Shown here one piece after another: positions 10,043 through 19,000 of a stretch of DNA of 64,000 bases (the stretch's first letter is position 1; each line of letters opens with the position of its first letter). The DNA lies in contig OX336353.1 of assembly GCA_946902875.1 (NCBI GenBank), positions 20,659,151 through 20,723,150 on the forward strand. The letters run 5' to 3'. A program made the position numbers and the translations under genes. The notes beneath the pieces were generated by a model that was not told the DNA's origin, ran no database searches, and was given only the letters and a program-made list of their open reading frames with translations. The DNA is from Nematopogon swammerdamellus. Its lineage: Eukaryota > Arthropoda > Insecta > Lepidoptera > Adelidae.

Positions 10043-13000
10043 CTGAAAATTTAATAAAAAAAAAAAAAAATAATTAGTCAAACCAAATCTAGTCAGCCTC
10101 GGTGGCTTGGTGGTGCCAGTGATTGAAACACTGGCACCACCATCTTTCGTACTGGATGTAAGATGGCCGCATAGCAGCCTCGGATGTGTTCTCCTCTAGT
10201 CCAGTAGAGCCAGTAATCCAGGGAAGTCTTCAGTATGGTACCTACCTTATCGGAGGTGATATTGGCTGGTCGGAGCATGTGCATTGCCCCTCCAACTTAG
10301 ACACGCATATCGGGGGTTTTTTTTTATAGAAACTGACACGGTTGGCTACATCACCTACACCATCCGTGATGTCAGTTCATAACACCGGGTGAACTAGGTG
10401 TCATGTCGGCTACACTGAACTGGACGGAAAATACGAACTATTTACATAGCCGTTTCGACCGACGTTGCGCTGTACCGTGCGGTGGTACCAACCCGACCGG
10501 GATGAACCCTAGCACCTAGTAAGGTAAGAAGGGAAGGGACCTACAGTTTAGTGTGGAATCCGAACCACGGATAACATAAAAAAAAATTGCAACATCGTAC
10601 ATTATCGATGGGATGTCGATACTGACCAGGAAGTACGAGAGAGTGCAGCTCGTGTAGACGAGCGCGACGTAGTAGCCGGTCCTCTTGAGCAGCAGCCCCG
10701 CCAGCATGCTGCCTATCATGATGGTGTACTTGTAGCTGGAGAAGGCGAGCAGGTCCAGCGTCTTCAGGTTGGTCGAAGTGTTGGTGATGTAGAGCGTCGC
10801 CAGATACACCGCAATCTCGAAGATAATGTACGCGAGGGCACGGGACGCCTGCGTGCCGATCTGCTCCGGGGAAAATCGGTGCTGTACACCTGGAGGGGCG
10901 AATAGAATAGAAACGCTTATTGCACACAATTGAAAGAAGAACATTACACGAAAAGAAAATGAGTATTTCGCAAATTCTCTGAGACAGCTTTTCCCGTGTA
11001 CCTTGGTCCTAGTTAGAGGGAACCGCGATCTTTGCATTAGGTTGGCATTATATATTGTATAAACCGGTTCCGTTCCAAAACACTTTATTACGCTTTTTAC
11101 TCCCCTGACTTGCATGTCATTTACGCCTTGCGGAAATTAGCGAAATTTGTGGGCCCGTGTGCACATAAACTCAAATATTTCGTAAGATAATGAAGTCAGA
11201 ACAATAAACTCTATTGGCACTAATATATGACTAAAGGCCGCTGCATACGTAGCGGGGCTCCGGCGGGAGCGGAGCGGTGCGGGGAAATATTCTCCATAAG
11301 AATATATTATATCCCGCTCCGCTCCCGCTTCGCCGCCGCTCCGCCCCCGCCCCGCCGCGTATAAACACATGCTTGCACTAGTTCCTGAGGATCCTGCACA
11401 AAAGCTCGCCCCGCCCCCGCCCCGCCGGCGCACCGCTACGTATGCAGCGGCCTTTATATAGCCAATTAAATTACCCACAAAATGATGTAAAACAAGTGAG
11501 GATTCACTTAATTAGTAGCACAGACAGATTTTGTGAACTAAAGAAAAAAAAAGAAGCTCCACATTTTTGCCAAATGTTTTCTAAACTAAATTGAAAAATT
11601 CGCCTGTAGATATTGTATATAAATCAGGTAATGGAATGAAGTCTTCAATGGCTGCATTCAAAAGTATGGTACATCCCGTGTTCAATCCAGATCTCAATAA
11701 ACGTCAGTTGGACAGGAAGCGGAGTGTGGGAGACCACCTGCCAGGTGGGACGACGACATCAAGTACATCGGCGGAAAGCAGTGATTCAGTATCGCTGAAT
11801 GCCGCCAGGAGGACTGGAGGAAAATTGGAGAGGCCTATGTACACCAGTGGACGCATACACACTTTGACTGAGGTTGTACGTATAATTAGTTCTCAGGTAA
11901 TTTGTTCCAAGAGCATACTAAATAAAACATTTATATTAACCTAGATGATGTGTTTATTGCGTTGAAAACACGGCATGTGGAGGTCGGGGGCGTTCAGGTC
12001 GTACTGCGGCTGTACCGGGCTGTCCTGGTCGTACTTAACCCTACACTCACCCATCATGAAGCCGGCGAGCAGGACGTAGGAGATGTAGGCCATGGATGGT
12101 ATGTATAGGTCGGGGGCGTTCAGGTCGTACCGCGGCTGTACAGGGCTGTCCTGGTCGTACTTCAGCGACCACTCCTGAAAGTTACAACATTTTAGTAAAT
12201 TTTTACTAAGCATCAAGGTAATAAGTAGAACACCAGAAGCATTATCGGTCGTCGGTCGAAACGGCTATGTAAATAGTTTGTGTTTTCCGACCAGTTCAGT
12301 GAAGCCGGCACGATCAAAGGGGGAAGCACTGACATGGCACCTAGTTCACCCGGTGTTATGGGCTGACATCACGGACGTTGTAGGTGATGTAGCCAAAAGT
12401 GTTAGTTTCCATAAAAAAAAAAAAATTATGTAATGTGCAATTAACGGCAAATTATTTAGCCATTATTGCTTCTATTGGAATTCTTGGCGCCAAAAGGTAT
12501 ATAACGTGTCCACCACGGACAATGCTTGCATTAGCGCTGTGAGACCGCACAATGTCACAACTTACTTGTGCATGCGAGCATTGTCTATGGTGGAAGCCAT
12601 TTCCATATAGTTTCCTTAACCCCCCTTAACCCCCTGAGCAATCCCGATACACTCAACTGACCAGCCAAAATTTACCGCTGAGCAACAGCGATCTATTAAT
12701 CGACTTGACGTCCGGAGTTGGTTTTTTATTTTTTACTCTGTCAGCTTTGAACTTAGGGTTATCTCTGTTCCTCTAATGAATATTCGAGTAATGAAAGAAC
12801 GCAACAAAAAATGTTCGCAGCGATGGTGTCATATGCGTGGGTCCATGAAACACATATTTGCGTTCTCGCTGGAAGTTCGAACCGTTCTGTGTGCGCGGTA
12901 AGTGGGTTCTGGTGAACATTTTTTCAAGAAGATGTTAACAAAATTTGATGCTGTTCTATTAGAAATGTATTATAGTTATATTCTGAAATAAAAAAAAGAT

Positions 13001-16000
13001 ATGTTATCGCTTTACTTTTCAAGGTATCTTCGTTCTTTCCTTCGTACACCCATAAATTTGATCTCTATACTTACGTATTTTTTATTAATTCCAATTGAAA
13101 TCTAATTAACTCAAACCTATATCATATGAACGAAAATGTGATCTAGATTGTAATGAGGTGCAAATTTATATGGGTCCCGAAGTAAATATTAAAGTTATGA
13201 TTTTATAATTGAGAAGTGCGGAGAAAGTTGCGCGCGCGTACCTTTAGAAGTTTGCTCAGCGGCTTTTCAAAAAAAGTTGGAAATTTGCTCATAGGGTTAA
13301 ATTTAGGAGCTTCTTACTATAATAAAGAATTTACGTTTTTTATTTGTTTAGGTACATACTCCACCAAACATGATACACACGATATTAAAGAGTTGTGAAA
13401 TAAATTAGTACAATGATGCGGTAAAAAGGCCACAATTTATTGCCGGCTCTTCTCTACATGTTTAACTGCACAATTTTGCAAAATATTTGAGTTATCACCA
13501 AATTTTTGCACAGCGAAAGTGGCCCGGGACTCCAGGGGGTTAATATAATTGGTATAAAAAAGTATTCAATTCATAGTGCTCACCTACATTAGTCGTTCCT
13601 TCCCTTGCTCCTTACTAGGTGTTAGACTCAAATAGTAGCCGACTGGGTTGGTAACACCGTACTGGTTGTACGGTGTGGCCAGCATAGCAGCTTCGGTTTT
13701 GTTCTCCTCTAGTCCAGTATAGCCAGCAATCCAAAGGAAAGTTTCCGATATGGCACCTACCTTCTCGGAGTTGATATTGGCTGGTCGGAGCATGTGCTTT
13801 GGCCTCTCTGACTCAGCCACCCATGTCAGATTACATAAAAAAAAACCTATGCAAAATTTCATGCCTCTAGACCTAGACCCACCAGTTTAGGCTGTGCTTT
13901 GTCTGTCAGTCAGTGTTAGATATTTTATTAAGTAGATAACGTATTGTTGAAATAAAAGTATTTCGTTGTTTAAAAACTTAACTTATGTTACTTCCGGTTG
14001 TATTGCGCCATCTGGTGTGTAGAGTTTAGAAGAGCTGAGGTTCTGTCGGCGACAATTTTTTCGTTCGTTCTGTTGTACGTTTTACATTAAAAACATAATA
14101 TGGTTGACTAACTCAAGTCTGTTTTATTCAAACAACATAACTCAACAGGTTATGGGCCCAGGACGCGTGTGATGTGATGTAAAACAGACAGTTTAGTCGT
14201 GCGTGAGATGTGAAGTTCTGCGTCGTATTTTTCTTTGTTCACGGGCGTGTTGGTGAGCGCGGAACAAAAGAAAAATGGAGTTCGCGTCGTCGGCTCTGGT
14301 GAAGAGATTTGACGGTGGCGTGGGGTATAGACAGTGGAAGTTCCAAGTAAAATGCGCATTAGTTGCGAAAGGGCTTGGTGATCACATTACGACAGAAAAG
14401 TCCGCGGGACTCAAAGAAGCGGAGGAAACAAAATGGCTTCAGATGGACGCACAAGCCATGTTCATACTGTCTTCTGGTTTGGAATATAATCAAATCGCAT
14501 TGATAGAAACGTGTACAACAGCCAAGGAAATAATCGACAAGTTAGACGCGATTTACGAACAGAAAAGCGAAAACAGCAAGTTATTGTTACATGAGAAATT
14601 TTACAACATGAAGTTGGTAGATGGTGAACCAATCGCCTCATACATTGCGAAAATTGCAAGTATTGCTCAGCAACTTCACGACGTGGGAGAGAATATGTCT
14701 CAAATGAGTGTGATTACAAAGATATTAGGATCTTTGCCAGAAAAATATCGAATGGTGAGGCAAGCGTGGCTGTCAGTCGATCCAGTTAGACAGACAGTTG
14801 CGAATTTGACAGCTCGCCTGTTGGATGAGGAAGCGTCATTTAAAAACACCGAGGAGACTGCACTCGCTACCGAAAAGAAGAAGAAAATGTTCGCAAGTAA
14901 TAATAGCGAATTAAGGTGCTACCAGTGCAATAAGTCACTGGAAAACACGGAGGAGACAGCGCTTGCTACAAAGAAAGTATTTACGAGTAATAATCGCGAT
15001 ATCAGATGCTATAAGTGCAATAAGAAAGGACACATTGCAAGAAACTGTTGGTCAAACATGAACGAGAGAAGTACAGGACTTTCATCGTCAGAACCTTCGT
15101 CTTCAAAGAAAGAATCGGCTTATATAACCTCAAATAAGTTGGAGGCAAACTTCATAGAAGAATCAGACTGGATTCTAGATGGTGGAGCATCTGCTCACAT
15201 GTGCTATCAGCGTCACTATTTTTCTGAATTTCGTGTGACAATGAACATCGTGAAGTTAGGCGATAGTAGCGAACTAGAAGCGAAAGGTGTTGGGAAAATA
15301 AAAATTAAAAAGTTCATTGAAGGACAGTGGTACAATTCGACAATAAATAATGTACTTTTTGTACCGGACTTGAAACGAAACTTGATGTCTGAAGGTGTCC
15401 TCACTTCGAGAGGATTCAGTGTCGTGAAAAAAGGTTCTATCGCAGAAATTAGAGACTGTGAAAATGATCTTTCTGCGATCGCGTATAAACAAGAAAATAA
15501 TCTTTATAAGTTGCTATTTAAAATGATAATAAATGATTGTGAAGTAAATGTGGCCACTTTAAAAATGTGGCATGAAAGGCTGGGACATGTAAACATAAAA
15601 ACATTACGTGAAATGGTGAAAAATAAACTTATAAACGGAGTCAGTGATATGAGTGACTTTTTCTGTGAGCCATGCATGCTCGGCAAGCAGCATAGGTTCC
15701 CGTTTAAGGACTCGAAAGCAAGGCATGAAAATAATGGTGACAAAATATACAGTGATTTGTGTGGACCGATGCCCGTGACATCAGTAAATGGAGCTAGATA
15801 CTTCATCACATTTAAAGACTCGAACTCTGGTTATTTGGCAGTGTATTTTTTAAAACATAAAAATGAGGCATTGGACACATTCAAACAGTTTGTGAATATT
15901 GTAGAAAATAAGTGCGGTACCAGAGTAAAGTGTCTGCACAGTGACAACGGAAAAGAGTTTGATAATGTACTGTTCAAGGATTATGCAGCACAAAAAGGTA

Positions 16001-19000
16001 TCGAACTCGAGTACACCGCTCCATACACACCTCAACAAAACGGCAGAAGTGAACGTGTCAATCGTACTATAATGGAATGCGTCAGATCTATGCTCTATGC
16101 GAAGAAGATGCCGCTGTACCTGTGGGCTGAGGCAGTGAATACAGCAGTGTATCTGATCAATAGAAGAAGCAATAAGCCCGTGACGCCGTACGAGCTGTGG
16201 ACGGGACAGAAACCAGATTTGTCACATATTAAAACATTCGGCTGTGATGCTTACATGCATGTACCCAAGGAGAAGCGAAACAAGCTGGATGTAAAGAGTA
16301 AGAAGCTGACACTAGTCGGCTATGATAGAAATTCACAGAACTACAGACTATATGATCGTCAGACTAAACAAATACATGTGTCGAGAGATGTCATCTTCAA
16401 TGAAATGGAAGAGTCGCTCGGCGGAGCAGGGAATCGAAAAGAACCACACTCGTTTTTATCACTTGAAAATGATGGAATAATTGAAAATGATGAACAGTCA
16501 TATGATTACGACAAATTTGAGCAGTTCTATCAAGAAAATATTATGCAGGAGTTATCGGCTATTGATCGGAGTACTGAAAAGCTTAACCAAGAGGACAATG
16601 AAGAAGAAAACAGAAACAAGCAAAATCAACACTCGTATAATCTCAGATCGAGACAAAATTTAGTTCATCATGTAAATTATATGGAAGTGATAGAACCGGT
16701 AACATATGAAGAGGCGATGACAAGTGCGGAGAAGGAGCGCTGGGTGGAAGCGATGGAAGACGAGTTAAATTCTCATGAGGTAAACAAAACGTGGGAGCTG
16801 ACCGAGTTGCCCGAAGGAAAGAAGACTGTTGGCTGCAAGTGGGTGTACAAGCTTAAGGAGAATCAAGATAACACAGTTCGTTTCAAAGCAAGACTCTGCG
16901 CTAAGGGATACTCGCAAAAACATGGAATTGACTATGAAGAAACATTCTCTCCGACTATTCGTTTTGATACGGTTCGACTCATGCTCTCTCATGCGGCAAA
17001 AGAACAGATGCACTTAATGCAGTTTGATATAAAAACAGCATTTTTATATGGTACTTTAGATGAAGAAATGTACATGGAATCTCCTCCTGGATTAGAAACA
17101 CATGGACAAGTATGTAAACTTTTAAAATCATTGTATGGCCTTAAGCAATCTCCCAGATGTTGGAATAATAAGTTTGATCAGTTTCTTAAAAGTTTAAGCT
17201 TCATCAACTCTAAGGCAGACAAGTGTTTGTATATATCTAATGGCAATAATGAACCTATGTATTTGTTGTTGTATGTAGATGACGGTTTAATATTAAGTAA
17301 AAATAAAAGCTTAATTGATAGATTTATTTGTGAGTTAAAACAAAGTTTCGAAGTAACTGTAATGAATCCTAAGAACTTTGTCGGTTTAGAATTACATATA
17401 AAAAAGGACGGAATTTTTATTAACCAGCAAAAATATGTTGAAAAAATTGTTAAAAGATTCAATATGGATAGTTCTAAAAATGTAGCGTTCCGTTTGATCC
17501 TAACGTGAAGTTATGCGAAACAAAAAACGACGATTGCCGTGTGCCATATAGAGAGGCTGTAGGTTCATTGATGTTTGCAGCTACAGGCACTAGGCCTGAT
17601 ATCTATTTTGCTGTGTGTACTGTCAGTAGATATTTGAACAAACATGATAACACACATTGGGGTGCTGTCAAACTAATTATAAAATACTTGAATGCTACTG
17701 CTGATTACGGCATCTGGTATGGAAATTGTGAAATGAAAGTAACGGGTTATGCAGATGCTGATTTTGGAAATTGTGTTGATACAAGAAAGTCAGTGTCTGG
17801 CTACATTGTTATGATGAATGGTGGTGTGATTACGTGGAATTCACAAAAGCAAAAATGTATCGCACTATCGACTACCGAAGCAGAGTACATAGCGGCCTGC
17901 TCTGCCACTAAAGAGTTAATTTGGGTAATGCAAGTGTTAAAAGATATTGGTATTAATTTGTATAAAGTTCCCTTGTTGGTAGATAATCAGAGGGCTATCA
18001 AACTTATTCATAATCCTGAATTCCACAAACGCTCTAAACATATTGACATTCAGTACCATTATGTACGAGAAAAATATACTGAAGGCATTATTGATGTCAA
18101 CTATGTTAGTACGGAGGAACAAATAGCTGACATAATGACAAAGCCTTTGTACAAAGGTCGTTTTGAATATATAAGAGATTGTCTTAGTGTTATAAAGAAT
18201 TCATAAGTTAATTTTTACGTGGGAGTGTTGAAATAAAAGTATTTCGTTGTTTAAAAACTTAACTTATGTTACTTCCGGTTGTATTGCGCCATCTGGTGTG
18301 TAGAGTTTAGAAGAGCTGAGGTTCTGTCGGCGACAATTTTTTCGTTCGTTCTGTTGTACGCTTTACATTAAAAACATAATATGGTTGACTAACTCAAGTC
18401 TGTTTTATTCAAACAACATAACTCAACACGTATAACTAGAATGATAAAAAAGGTATGGACGCCGGACTGTCAAATGCTTGTATGAGAACTAGCGTCGCCG
18501 AGTTGCGAGGAGCGGAGTGTACTTACCGATGATATGATATTCCACTATTGTGCACACTAAATTTGGCTGTAGTGTTTTTACATGTAAACACAGAGCATGC
18601 GGGCATTTTAAACAGGCATTTTTGCGAACGCAGCCGATGACAGACTGACGGGCCAGAGCGCGACCGTCCAATGAAACAAGTATGCTTTTACTTATATCGT
18701 GTTACGCTGGCGAGGATAGGGTTCGGGGTCCACACCTTTTTTATCGTTCTAGACGTATAGATTGCTAAATAAACAGAAAATACTAATGTCACAGTTATAT
18801 GTACCTTATGAGTGAACGGGAAGAATATGAGTATGAGTTTCTTGATGACGTATCTCGTGTCGACCGCGAAGTAGTACCGTAGCTTGGTGACCGGCACATA
18901 CTTCTCCAGCTCCCTGTTGACAAGCTGGCGTCCCTGGCTCGCGAGCTGCTGTCCGTACTGGACGGCCATGTCCTGCACCACCGGAGCCTGCATCATGGAG

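Larger units (their letters stand above)
13945..18428 (+). mobile_element. Copia-type LTR retrotransposon, nearly intact
   Basis: The 4484-bp element has 203-bp LTRs (13945-14147 and 18226-18428) that differ at one position (T at 14080, C at 18361). Each LTR begins TGTTGA and ends TCAACA. A perfect 5-bp target duplication CGTAT flanks it (13940-13944 and 18429-18433). A primer-binding site follows the left LTR and a purine tract precedes the right one. The gag-pol order protease, integrase, reverse transcriptase, RNase H is that of Copia (Ty1/copia). One frame break in pol is visible at about 17484-17490. It lies in YIF1 intron 3 in antisense to that gene. The near-identity of the LTRs means it inserted recently. 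Confidence 0.96.

Noticed and set aside
15504..16038. Minus-strand frames inside the Copia element
   Set aside because: Shadows of the gag-pol reading frame.
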